Source: Chitinophagales bacterium | GTDB lineage: Bacteria; Bacteroidota; Bacteroidia; Chitinophagales; BACL12 | Direction of reading: 5' to 3' | Length of the DNA stretch: 8,571 bases | Assembly (NCBI GenBank): GCA_014380545.1 | Contig: JACMJP010000002.1 | Coordinates: forward strand, 1-8,571 | Shown: in pieces, positions 1 to 6,335 of the stretch | How the letters are laid out: every line of letters starts with the position of its first letter | How positions within the stretch are numbered: the stretch's first letter is position 1 | Made by a program: the position numbers and the translations under genes | Notes under the pieces: model-generated | The model's database searches: none | The model's input: only the letters and a program-made list of their open reading frames with translations | Told to the model about the DNA's origin: nothing

Positions 1-535
1 CAAAAAATTTGTCGCTTCCATCATTTTCCAAAATATTAATGAGTGTCTCAATATATTCAGCTTTATTTTTAAATGGATTATACCAGCATTTGAATAACTG
101 CATGAAGATCCATTGCGTCCATTTATAAAATGCAGGATCATTTGTTTTTACCTCACGGCTCCAGTCGTAACTAAATCCAATTTTTTCCAATTGCTGCCGA
201 TAGTAATTAATATTTTTTTCTGTAGTAATTGCGGGATGCGTTCCTGTTTCTATCGCATATTGTTCGGCAGGTAAACCAAATGCATCAAAGCCCATCGGAT
301 GCAACACATTGAAACCGGAAAGTCTTTTATAGCGGGAAAAAATATCGCTGGCAACATAGCCCAATGGATGCCCCACATGGAGACCTGAACCGCTTGGATA
401 AGGGAACATATCAAGTACATAATATTTCCCATTGGGGTATTTTTTCCTGTCAATATCTTCCTCAATCTTGTATAAACCGTTGTCAGTCCAGCGTTTACTC
501 CATTTTTTCTCTACTTCTGCGAAATTAAAGTCCAT
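1..535 (-). CDS. leuS: leucyl-tRNA synthetase, N-terminal part (cut by window edge)
   Basis: Cytoplasmic class I aminoacyl-tRNA synthetase that charges tRNA-Leu. The frame is open from the ATG at 535-533 to the window edge and gives 178 residues, so the editing domain, KMSKS loop and anticodon-binding domains are outside the window. It begins MDFNFAEVEKKWSKRW, the usual start for Bacteroidota LeuRS. Residues 42-56 (DMFPYPSGSGLHVGH) carry the class I HIGH signature as HVGH. NVLHPMGFDAFGLPAEQYA then YDWSRE follow, both diagnostic of LeuRS rather than IleRS or ValRS. The gene is transcribed away from the small gene at 614. No ribosome binding site is visible. A TAACTTTG box ends only 3 bases before the ATG. 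Identity is near certain; the last bases at the edge are simply truncated. Confidence 0.97.
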   Translation of the reverse strand, partial: MDFNFAEVEKKWSKRWTDNGLYKIEEDIDRKKYPNGKYYVLDMFPYPSGSGLHVGHPLGYVASDIFSRYKRLSGFNVLHPMGFDAFGLPAEQYAIETGTHPAITTEKNINYYRQQLEKIGFSYDWSREVKTNDPAFYKWTQWIFMQLFKCWYNPFKNKAEYIETLINILENDGSDKFF

Positions 536-538
536 GCC

Positions 539-546
539 CAAAGTTA
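539..546 (-). promoter_or_regulatory. possible -7 box (TAACTTTG) for leuS
   Basis: The minus strand reads TAACTTTG, a full match to the Bacteroidota -7 consensus TAnnTTTG, three bases before the leuS ATG. No TTG-type -33 element is seen 19-21 bases upstream. If functional, transcription would start at or inside the start codon and the message would be essentially leaderless. A chance match is possible, because six fixed bases should occur several times on two strands of an AT-rich window this size. Confidence 0.3.
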
Positions 547-595
547 AGTATTCATTAAGATTTCAGAATGATGGTGCTTTTTATTAACGCCCTTT

Positions 596-603
596 TAACT
601 TTG
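596..603 (+). promoter_or_regulatory. possible -7 box (TAACTTTG) for the 70-residue gene
   Basis: TAACTTTG matches TAnnTTTG exactly and lies 10 bases before the ATG at 614. The implied start of transcription leaves a leader of only a few bases. It is the same octamer, in mirrored orientation, as the box in front of leuS. No convincing -33 TTG element is visible, so support comes only from the box and its position. Confidence 0.35.
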
Positions 604-613
604 AAGATACATT

Positions 614-826
614 ATGACAAAGGCAGAACTCATTTACAACACCCTGCATACTATCCCGGATTTATCTGCGGATAAAATGAATGACACTTCTTATTATTTC
701 ATAAAATTTTTAGTTGATAAATATGATGAAGAAATTCTGCAGGCAGAAATTGAAGGAGCTAAAAAAGAAGCATTTCATTTCTTTTCAGATGAAGAATTAT
801 TTACATCTGAAAGTAGGAGTAATTAA
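614..826 (+). CDS. small acidic protein of unknown function (70 aa)
   Basis: I do not recognise this gene. It encodes 70 residues starting MTKAELIYNTLHTIPDLSADK. The sequence suggests two or three short helices: residues 3-13, then 25-37 (SYYFIKFLVDKYDEE), then an acidic Glu/Lys helix (about 37-53) and a Ser/Glu-rich tail. There is no signal peptide, membrane segment or Cys. The general look, a short helical acidic protein with an 'IPDLS' turn, resembles small DUF2281-like or antitoxin-like proteins, but no toxin gene lies beside it: leuS is divergent upstream and ftsX begins 60 bp downstream. Coding is supported by a plausible promoter box, ordinary codon use and its fit between leuS and ftsX. 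It may be co-transcribed with ftsX. Real gene likely; function unknown. Confidence 0.65.
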   Translation: MTKAELIYNTLHTIPDLSADKMNDTSYYFIKFLVDKYDEEILQAEIEGAKKEAFHFFSDEELFTSESRSN

Positions 827-886
827 CATCTTTCCCCCTAATAACTTTTAGCCGCTAACTCTTAAAGCCGTTTTATCTTTACTGCT

Positions 887-1762
887 ATGTCGCAGGCAGG
901 TAAGTCACCGCTAAAAAGCAAAGGTTCACAATATATAAATTCAATTCTCATTACAGCATTGTCTTTATTTATGCTGGGTTTAATGGGATTGATATGGGTG
1001 AGTTTTAAACATGAACAAAGCCGCATTAAAGAGCGGATAAAAATTTCCGCTTTCCTGCATGATGATGTTCAGAATGTGGAAACGCTTCGCAAAGAAATTG
1101 AAAAAGACCCGAGAGTAAAATCGACTGAGTATATTAGTAAAAATGATGCAGCGCAAATTGTAAAAGAAAAATACGGCGAAGACATTACAGCTATTTTAGG
1201 TGATTATAATCCCTTACCTGCAAGTGTGGAAGTTTATTTATCCGCTGAAAATGTAAACATGGATAGCCTTGCAGTTTTTCAAAAAGAGCTTGAAGCATAT
1301 AAACAAATTAAATTCACGAAGGTGGATGAATTGCTTGTGAGTTCTATCAATAGCAATTTTAAAATCATGGGATTTGTTGTTGCAGGGCTCGGTATTTTAT
1401 TTTTGCTTATCGCCATTGCAATTATTGATAAAACAATTCGCCTGAGTATGTATTCAAACAGGTTTTTAATTCGCAGTATGCAACTGGTTGGCGCTACAAG
1501 AAATTTCGTAACAGGTCCATATGTGCGCCGCAGTGTTATCAACGGTATTATTAGTGCCGGCACTGCTTCACTCATGTTATTCATTCTGATCGTCATCATA
1601 CAAAGACGTTATCATTACTGGGATTTCAGCGATGGAACATTAAAGAGCGGTTTATTTTTAATAGTTGTAACTTTGGCGGGCATTGGCATTGCATTAACTT
1701 GGTATAGCACCCGCAATGCAGTGCATAAATATATTAAGATGAAGCTGGATGAATTGTATTAA
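887..1762 (+). CDS. ftsX: cell division protein FtsX (permease-like)
   Basis: Membrane subunit of the FtsEX complex, which in other bacteria transmits FtsE ATPase cycles across the membrane to activate peptidoglycan hydrolases at the division site. The 291-residue protein has the FtsX layout: a short cytoplasmic N-terminus, TM1 (about 18-39), a large extracytoplasmic domain (about 42-155, including KISAFLHDDV and the stretch ending LPASVEVYL), then TM2 (160-180), TM3 (218-238) and TM4 (254-273). The loop RSMQLVGATRNFVTGPYV (196-213) is the conserved cytoplasmic motif of the family. The start MSQAGKS matches the short N-terminus usual in Bacteroidota. ftsE is not next to it here, which is normal for this phylum. 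A weak TATCTTTA box (874-881) lies just upstream, so it may have its own promoter or be read from the gene at 614. Confidence 0.95.
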   Translation: MSQAGKSPLKSKGSQYINSILITALSLFMLGLMGLIWVSFKHEQSRIKERIKISAFLHDDVQNVETLRKEIEKDPRVKSTEYISKNDAAQIVKEKYGEDITAILGDYNPLPASVEVYLSAENVNMDSLAVFQKELEAYKQIKFTKVDELLVSSINSNFKIMGFVVAGLGILFLLIAIAIIDKTIRLSMYSNRFLIRSMQLVGATRNFVTGPYVRRSVINGIISAGTASLMLFILIVIIQRRYHYWDFSDGTLKSGLFLIVVTLAGIGIALTWYSTRNAVHKYIKMKLDELY

Positions 1763-1765
1763 ATT

Positions 1766-1850
1766 CAACCCCTAAATCCCCTAAAGGGGACTTTTTATAT
1801 GGCTAAAGAATACCAAGAATGAAGTCCCCTTTAGGGGATTTAGGGGGTTG
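1766..1850. repeat. 28/29-bp inverted repeat, REP-like palindromic element
   Basis: The left arm (1766-1793, starting CAACCCCTAAATCCCC) and right arm (1822-1850, ending GATTTAGGGGGTTG) are reverse complements over the whole arm except for one extra C/G (four C on the left, five G on the right). The spacer is 28 bases (1794-1821). Each arm also contains a small palindrome of its own, CCCCTAAAGGGG at 1778-1789 and CCCCTTTAGGGG at 1826-1837, so the single strand could fold as one long hairpin or two small ones. It begins 3 bases after the ftsX stop. No T-run follows the right arm, so it is not a canonical intrinsic terminator, though it could slow or attenuate read-through. From memory, palindromes of this 'cccctaaatcccctaaagggg' kind recur between genes in Bacteroidota genomes; copy number here cannot be tested from one window. 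Confidence 0.9.
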
Positions 1851-1909
1851 TAAACCAGGAATTAAAAATTTAAAATCTATTTAAGAATTACCCATAAAGA
1901 TTAATAAAC

Positions 1910-2191
1910 ATGGAAGTAAAAAAACAACCTGCTGCTGAAACAAAAACTACTACAACTGCTGTATCAAAAAAAATGGTGCTTGGCAGGGAGAATTATTATT
2001 TAATATTATTTGGTGTTGTTGTAATTGTTATTGGTTTTATTTTAATGAGTGGCGGAAAATACACTGACCCGGCAGTATTTAATGCTGATGAATTATACAG
2101 CACAAGAAGAACAGTTATTGCACCCATTGTTGTAATACTCGGTTTTGTTATCGAGATATACGCACTCTTTCACAAAAGCAAAAAAGCATAA
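1910..2191 (+). CDS. DUF3098 family membrane protein
   Basis: Small inner-membrane protein of 93 residues whose function is not established. A Lys/Thr-rich hydrophilic N-terminus (1-22) is followed by two membrane segments: about 29-47 (NYYLILFGVVVIVIGFILM) and about 68-87 (VIAPIVVILGFVIEIYALF). The signature GFILMSGGKYTDPAVFN and the STRRTVIAPIVVILGF stretch match what I know of the DUF3098 family, which is typical of Bacteroidota. It lies between ftsX and uppP, an arrangement common in the phylum, and is 9 bp ahead of uppP, so the two are probably co-transcribed. The link to envelope biogenesis is an inference from this context. No ribosome binding site is visible; the leader is AT-rich. 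Confidence 0.88.
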   Translation: MEVKKQPAAETKTTTTAVSKKMVLGRENYYLILFGVVVIVIGFILMSGGKYTDPAVFNADELYSTRRTVIAPIVVILGFVIEIYALFHKSKKA

Positions 2192-2200
2192 TTTATTTTC

Positions 2201-3037
2201 ATGACCATCTTTGAAGCAGTTATCCTCGCAATTGTAGAAGGAGTAACTGAATTTTTACCTATTTCATCAACAGGTCACATGATAATAGCATCATCACTCA
2301 TGGGAATTGCGGAAGATGACTTTACAAAATCATTTACCATTGCAATTCAATTTGGAGCAATTTTATCTGTGGTTGTTTTATATTTTAAAAGATTTTTCAA
2401 AACAGTTAATTTCTATTTCAAATTATTTGTCGGATTTATTCCGGCAGCAATTGCCGGTTTTTTATTGGGTGATGAAATTGATGCATTACTTGAAAATGTA
2501 ACCGTTGTTGCCATAGCTTTAATCCTGGGTGGAATTATTTTATTATTCATTGATAAATTATTTAGTTCCGATAAAACAACTGATGTACAGCATACAGATA
2601 ATATCTCTTATGCCACTGCTTTTAAGATCGGGATATTTCAATGCATTGCCTTAATTCCCGGTGTATCAAGAAGTGCGGCAACAATCATTGGGGGGCTTAC
2701 TCAAAAGCTTACAAGGAAAACTGCTGCGGAATTTTCTTTTTTTCTTGCTGTACCAACCATGTTTGCAGCAACCGTATATTCATTATTTTTCAAAGAGATA
2801 GAAGATGGTGCAAATAAAGGGATGAAAGCTTATGAATTGTTATTAGACAATTCGAATAATACAATCAGTTTTATACTCGGAAATATTGTTGCCTTTATAA
2901 TTGCAATATTTGCTATGAAATTATTTGTAGATTATCTCAATAAACACGGATTTAGAATTTTTGGCTGGTACAGAATTATTGTTGGCGCAATTCTATTAAT
3001 TTTATTAGCCCTCGATGTAAACCTGCAAGTTGTATAA
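2201..3037 (+). CDS. uppP: undecaprenyl-diphosphatase UppP (BacA family)
   Basis: Integral membrane phosphatase that converts undecaprenyl diphosphate to undecaprenyl phosphate, recycling the lipid carrier for peptidoglycan and other glycans; overproduction gives bacitracin resistance in other bacteria. The 278-residue product has the two family signatures: EGVTEFLPISSTGHM (13-27), with the (E)xxxE pair E13/E17, S23 and H26, and PGVSRSAATIIGGL (153-166) with the essential Arg at 157. The remainder is a series of hydrophobic helices ending in a basic loop (HGFRIFGWYR) and a final membrane helix, at the family's usual length. It follows the DUF3098 gene by 9 bp. Its TAA stop shares one base with the truB ATG (TAATG at 3035-3039), which suggests translational coupling. 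Confidence 0.97.
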   Translation: MTIFEAVILAIVEGVTEFLPISSTGHMIIASSLMGIAEDDFTKSFTIAIQFGAILSVVVLYFKRFFKTVNFYFKLFVGFIPAAIAGFLLGDEIDALLENVTVVAIALILGGIILLFIDKLFSSDKTTDVQHTDNISYATAFKIGIFQCIALIPGVSRSAATIIGGLTQKLTRKTAAEFSFFLAVPTMFAATVYSLFFKEIEDGANKGMKAYELLLDNSNNTISFILGNIVAFIIAIFAMKLFVDYLNKHGFRIFGWYRIIVGAILLILLALDVNLQVV

Positions 3038-3747
3038 TGCTTACACCTGAACAAATCCGTGAAGGAACATTTTTATTATTTGATAAACCGAAATTCTGGA
3101 CATCGTTTGATGTTGTTGCAAAAGTGCGCAGGGTATTAATGGAATACTGCAACGAAAAGAAATTAAAGGTTGGTCATGCCGGAACGTTAGATCCGCTTGC
3201 AACAGGTTTATTAATTCTTGCCACCGGAAAATTTACAAAACGCATTGATGAGATACAGGCAACAGATAAAACTTATGCCGGCACATTTTACCTTGGCGCA
3301 ACTACTCCCTCCTATGACGGTGAAACAAAAACAGAAGAGCATACTTCAACTGAGGATATCACAGATGAAAAAATAATTGCCGTTGCAAAAAAATTTACCG
3401 GAGAAATTATGCAGGTTCCTCCTGTTCATTCAGCTATTAAACAAGATGGTAAATCAGTCTATCTTAAAGCAAGAGCAGGAAAAGAAGTGATACTGGAAGC
3501 AAGAAAAATTTCCATACACCGCTTTGAAATAACAAAAATTAATTTACCTGAAGTGGAATTTCTTGTTGAATGCAGCAAGGGCACATACATCCGCTCACTT
3601 GCAAATGATCTTGGAAAAGAATTGGGTTGCGGAGCATATTTATTTGCACTAAGCAGAACAAAAATTGGTGCATATGATTTAAAGAACGCACTGGATGTAC
3701 ATGAATTTTTGCATACTTACAAAATCAAAGAAGAGAAAAAGAATTAG
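3037..3747 (+). CDS. truB: tRNA pseudouridine(55) synthase TruB
   Basis: Makes pseudouridine 55 in the T-arm of elongator tRNAs and also acts as a tRNA folding chaperone in other bacteria. The 236 residues include the catalytic motif GHAGTLDPLATGLL (46-59) with the nucleophile Asp52, the KTYAGTFYLGATTPSYDGE motif (78-96), QVPPVHSAIKQDGKSVY (126-142), CSKGTYIRSLANDLG (179-193) and ALSRTKIGAY (204-213). The length fits the short TruB type that lacks a C-terminal PUA domain, usual in Bacteroidota. The start overlaps the uppP stop by one base and the protein begins MLTPEQIREGTFLLFDKPKFWTS, where the 'G..l..dKP.g.tS' pattern is expected, so the start is secure. Confidence 0.97.
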   Translation: MLTPEQIREGTFLLFDKPKFWTSFDVVAKVRRVLMEYCNEKKLKVGHAGTLDPLATGLLILATGKFTKRIDEIQATDKTYAGTFYLGATTPSYDGETKTEEHTSTEDITDEKIIAVAKKFTGEIMQVPPVHSAIKQDGKSVYLKARAGKEVILEARKISIHRFEITKINLPEVEFLVECSKGTYIRSLANDLGKELGCGAYLFALSRTKIGAYDLKNALDVHEFLHTYKIKEEKKN

Positions 3748-3766
3748 TTTTTATTTTTGAATCACA

Positions 3767-4708
3767 ATGCAGGTATTTAAAGATCTTAATACAATAAAAC
3801 AATTTCAGAATTCTGTTATCACTATCGGAACATTTGATGGTGTGCATATAGGCCATAGGGAGATCATTCATAAAATAATATCAGCAGCAAAAGATATACA
3901 TGGTGAAAGTGTTATAGTTACTTTTTACCCGCATCCCCGGCAAATAATTGAACCCACTAAACCAATTTTTAATTTAAATACATTAAATGAAAAACTAGAA
4001 CTGCTGCAAACACTTGGAGTAGATAATGTGATCGTTGTTCCTTTTTCAAGAGAGTTTTCAGAAATGGAAGCAGAAGATTATGCAGAAAATTTTCTTATTA
4101 AAAAATTCAACCCCAAAATAATTGTATTTGGTTACGATCATAAATTCGGCAGAGACAGGAAAGGCGATATTCATTTATTGAAAAGCATCGCATCAAAATA
4201 TAAAATACAAGTGGAAGAAATTTCAGCTCAAACAATTAACAATCTGAAAATAAGTTCAACTAAGATCCGCAGTTTTTTAAGCGAAGGAAAAGTGGATGAA
4301 GCAAATGCATTGCTGGGCTATCATTATACATTATCGGGGTTAGTTATAAAGGGTGATCAGATAGGCAGAACGCTCGGCTTTCCTACTGCAAATATGCATT
4401 TTGATGACAGCACTAAATTAATTCCGGCGGATGGTGTGTATGTGGTTAAAGTATTTCTGAAAAATATCGAAGGCGATCTGTACGGATTATTAAGCATTGG
4501 CAACCGTCCCACATTTAATAAAACAGAAAAAAGAATTGAGGTATATATTCTCAATTTTGATAAAACAATTTACGGCGAAGAGATAAAAATTGAATTTTTA
4601 CATTTTATTCGTCCGGATAAAAAATTTAATTCCGCTTATGAATTAATTCTTGCAATGAATACAGACAAAAAGTTTGCAGAAGATTTTATTATCTCAAATA
4701 AATCTTAA
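3767..4708 (+). CDS. ribF: bifunctional riboflavin kinase / FAD synthetase RibF
   Basis: Phosphorylates riboflavin to FMN and adenylates FMN to FAD. The N-terminal FAD synthetase (nucleotidyltransferase) domain, about 1-175, shows GTFDGVHIGH (21-30), FYPHPRQ (53-59), GYDHKFGRDRKGD (122-134) and ISSTKIR (162-168). The C-terminal flavokinase domain, about 185-310, shows GRTLGFPTANM (200-210), SIGNRPTF (243-250) and IEVYILNFD (257-265), where E258 is the likely catalytic acid. At 313 residues it is full length. It starts 19 bp after truB, the same ribF/truB linkage seen in many bacteria. The gap leaves no room for an FMN riboswitch. The stop (4706-4708) overlaps the stop of the convergent holA gene. 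Confidence 0.97.
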   Translation: MQVFKDLNTIKQFQNSVITIGTFDGVHIGHREIIHKIISAAKDIHGESVIVTFYPHPRQIIEPTKPIFNLNTLNEKLELLQTLGVDNVIVVPFSREFSEMEAEDYAENFLIKKFNPKIIVFGYDHKFGRDRKGDIHLLKSIASKYKIQVEEISAQTINNLKISSTKIRSFLSEGKVDEANALLGYHYTLSGLVIKGDQIGRTLGFPTANMHFDDSTKLIPADGVYVVKVFLKNIEGDLYGLLSIGNRPTFNKTEKRIEVYILNFDKTIYGEEIKIEFLHFIRPDKKFNSAYELILAMNTDKKFAEDFIISNKS

Positions 4709-5703
4709 TTTAATATCCTGTAAAGCATCTCCCTCAATAATTGTTCTGTTGGAGTTTCCACATTATGTAACCCTTTACTGCGCAGGTCATATTCGAGGAA
4801 TATCCCGAAAATATTTTCAACATCCTGTTTTGTATATAATGTTTTGGCTTTGCGATATTCATTTGCCTGTGTGCCGTGGATGCCATACATGCGAAAAAGG
4901 TCCCAGTCTTTTGCATCTTGCCCGTGCATGAAATGATAGAGCTTTACAAAACCGGAATGCAAATTTGAAATAGTAAGTACAAAAGGATTTGTTTTCGGGT
5001 TCTGATTTAAGTAATGTAATATCTTAAATGCTTTTGATGAATCTTTTATTAATAAGGCACTTTGTAATTCCCACACATTATGATCTTTACTTATGCCAAT
5101 ATTTTCTTCAATTTCTTTTACAGTGATCTTTGCACCCGGTTGAAGATTAATGATGAGCTTATCTAATTCATTTGTGATCTTATTAAGATCAGTGCCCAGG
5201 TAATCAACCAGTAAATTATTTGCCTTGCTTTCAACGGAAAAGTTTTTCCGCTTTAAATAGTTTTCTATGAACAGGGGAATCTCATTTTCTTTTAATTCTG
5301 TAGATTCAAATACCACTCCTTTATCCTGCAATAATTTATATACCTTTTTTCTTTTATCTAATGTTCCCCCTTTGTAGCAAATAATTAAAATAGTGGAAGG
5401 CACAAGATGATTCAGGTAAGACTCGAAATTCTCCAGCCCTTTTAAATGATTTGCTTCACGAATGGTTACAACCTGTTTATTTGCAAACATCGGGAAACGC
5501 CTGCAGGTATCAAGAATATCCTGCACATTGCTGTCTTTACCATAAAACACAGAATGATTAAAGGATCTTTCTTCTTCTGTTACAACAGTATTTTCTATGT
5601 ACTCTGAAATTTTATCAATGTAATAACTTTCAGCACCGTGAAGTAAATAAACAGGTGCAAGTTTTTTCGCCTGTATGTCTTTTATCAAATCTACATGTGT
5701 CAT
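4705..5703 (-). CDS. holA: DNA polymerase III subunit delta HolA
   Basis: Delta subunit of the clamp loader, which opens the beta sliding clamp for the replicative polymerase. I chose the ATG at 5703-5701 (332 residues, MTHVDLIKDIQAKKLAPVYL) rather than the in-frame ATG at 5730, because family members start shortly before the '.l.pvYlLhG.e.y.id.i' stretch. That stretch is LAPVYLLHGAESYYIDKI here (15-32). RRFPMFANKQVVTIREA (68-84) is the next conserved segment. The middle (ELKENEIPLFIENYLKRK) and the C-terminal helical collar (LTISNLHSGFVKLYHFM onward) follow the delta order. As usual for delta, the fold is AAA+ but no functional Walker P-loop is expected or seen. It converges on ribF with a 4-bp overlap and is divergent from the HsdR-N-like gene. 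Confidence 0.93.
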   Translation of the reverse strand: MTHVDLIKDIQAKKLAPVYLLHGAESYYIDKISEYIENTVVTEEERSFNHSVFYGKDSNVQDILDTCRRFPMFANKQVVTIREANHLKGLENFESYLNHLVPSTILIICYKGGTLDKRKKVYKLLQDKGVVFESTELKENEIPLFIENYLKRKNFSVESKANNLLVDYLGTDLNKITNELDKLIINLQPGAKITVKEIEENIGISKDHNVWELQSALLIKDSSKAFKILHYLNQNPKTNPFVLTISNLHSGFVKLYHFMHGQDAKDWDLFRMYGIHGTQANEYRKAKTLYTKQDVENIFGIFLEYDLRSKGLHNVETPTEQLLREMLYRILN

Positions 5704-5737
5704 AACAAGCTGTAATTTTACGCCAAACAATCAATCC

Positions 5738-6193
5738 GTGCAACTGCAATTTTCAAAATATAATTTTACAATTAAAACGGAGAACGATAAACAATTTATT
5801 TACGATATCATTCGCAGAAAATATATTTTACTCACCCCTGAAGAATGGGTTCGCCAGCATATAGTGCATCACATTTTGCACGATCATAAATTTCCGAAAG
5901 CATTGGTCAGTTTAGAAAAACAACTTTTTTTAAATGACATGAGCAAGCGAACTGATATTGTTTTATATAACCATGCGGCAAAACCTGTTTTAATAGTTGA
6001 ATGCAAAGCACCCGAAATAAAGATCAGCCAGAAAACCTTTGAGCAGATAGCAAGATATAATCTCACTCTCATAGTGCCTTATTTATGGGTTACCAATGGC
6101 AAAACAAATTATTTATGCAATATTGATCATCAAAACAATACATTTAACTTTTTGCAACAACTTCCACCGGTTAATGAAATACTTTCAGCATAA
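5738..6193 (+). CDS. stand-alone type I restriction HsdR N-terminal domain protein (PD-(D/E)XK fold)
   Basis: The protein is one HsdR-N-type nuclease-fold domain with no helicase attached. Numbering from the GTG at 5738 (151 residues), TPEEWVRQH (33-41) precedes a candidate helix Glu60. The active-site set follows as TDIV (Asp73), VECK (Glu88 and Lys90) and QIARY (Gln103, Tyr107). The D...ExK...QxxxY order and spacing match the HsdR nuclease domain. All key residues are present, so nuclease activity is possible but unproven. I chose GTG because relatives start at the 'lqlpkY.f' stretch and because upstream start ATG 5675 would lie inside holA on the other strand. No hsdS, hsdM or helicase gene is nearby, so a restriction role is unlikely. 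The same small gene next to holA is, from memory, common in Bacteroidota, hinting at a DNA-related housekeeping role. Confidence 0.85.
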   Translation: MQLQFSKYNFTIKTENDKQFIYDIIRRKYILLTPEEWVRQHIVHHILHDHKFPKALVSLEKQLFLNDMSKRTDIVLYNHAAKPVLIVECKAPEIKISQKTFEQIARYNLTLIVPYLWVTNGKTNYLCNIDHQNNTFNFLQQLPPVNEILSA

Positions 6194-6278
6194 AATAATG
6201 GCTTTAGCATTTGTATAATATTTCCTGTTATTCGCTTGTCATTTTACAATACATTTTGCATTAACAATAGCTTCATGG

Positions 6279-6309
6279 TTTGGTTAATTAAAAAACATCT
6301 TTAATTTCA
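6279..6309 (+). promoter_or_regulatory. possible promoter of gdhA (-33 TTTG, -7 TAATTTCA)
   Basis: TTTG at 6279-6282 and TAATTTCA at 6302-6309 are 19 bases apart, which fits the Bacteroidota TTG / TAnnTTTG promoter architecture. The -7 box matches four of the six fixed positions. It leaves a leader of roughly 20 bases before the gdhA ATG. The rest of the 142-base gap (6194-6335) is AT-rich, with no gene, clear hairpin or operator that I can see. Confidence 0.35.
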
Positions 6310-6335
6310 CAGAATCTTAAACTAAAACAACCATT

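Noticed and set aside
250..465. Open frame on the minus strand (71 codons)
   Set aside because: It lies wholly inside leuS in another frame of the same strand; the leuS frame carries the HIGH motif, so this one is a shadow.
614..826. Antitoxin of a type II toxin-antitoxin pair
   Set aside because: No adjacent toxin-sized frame exists on either side; the neighbours are leuS and ftsX.
1279..1599. 106-codon minus-strand frame inside ftsX
   Set aside because: Antisense to conserved FtsX sequence with no family features; its hydrophobic look mirrors the FtsX membrane segments.
1766..1850. CRISPR repeat or insertion-sequence end
   Set aside because: There are only two arms in inverted, not direct, orientation, one spacer, no cas gene, no transposase and no clear target-site duplication.
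1766..1850. Canonical intrinsic terminator of ftsX
   Set aside because: The hairpin is strong but no T-run follows the right arm, and the 28-base loop is long; attenuation remains possible.
3748..3766. FMN riboswitch ahead of ribF
   Set aside because: Only 19 bases separate truB and ribF, far too few for the aptamer, and no conserved riboswitch sequence is seen in the end of truB.
4674..4931. 85-codon plus-strand frame over the ribF end and holA
   Set aside because: It overlaps the ends of two well-identified genes and its Cys-rich translation has no recognisable domain; a shadow of holA.
5738..6193. Remnant of a type I restriction-modification system
   Set aside because: No hsdM, hsdS or helicase remnants lie around it, the domain ends cleanly and its key residues are intact, so it looks like a stand-alone gene rather than debris.
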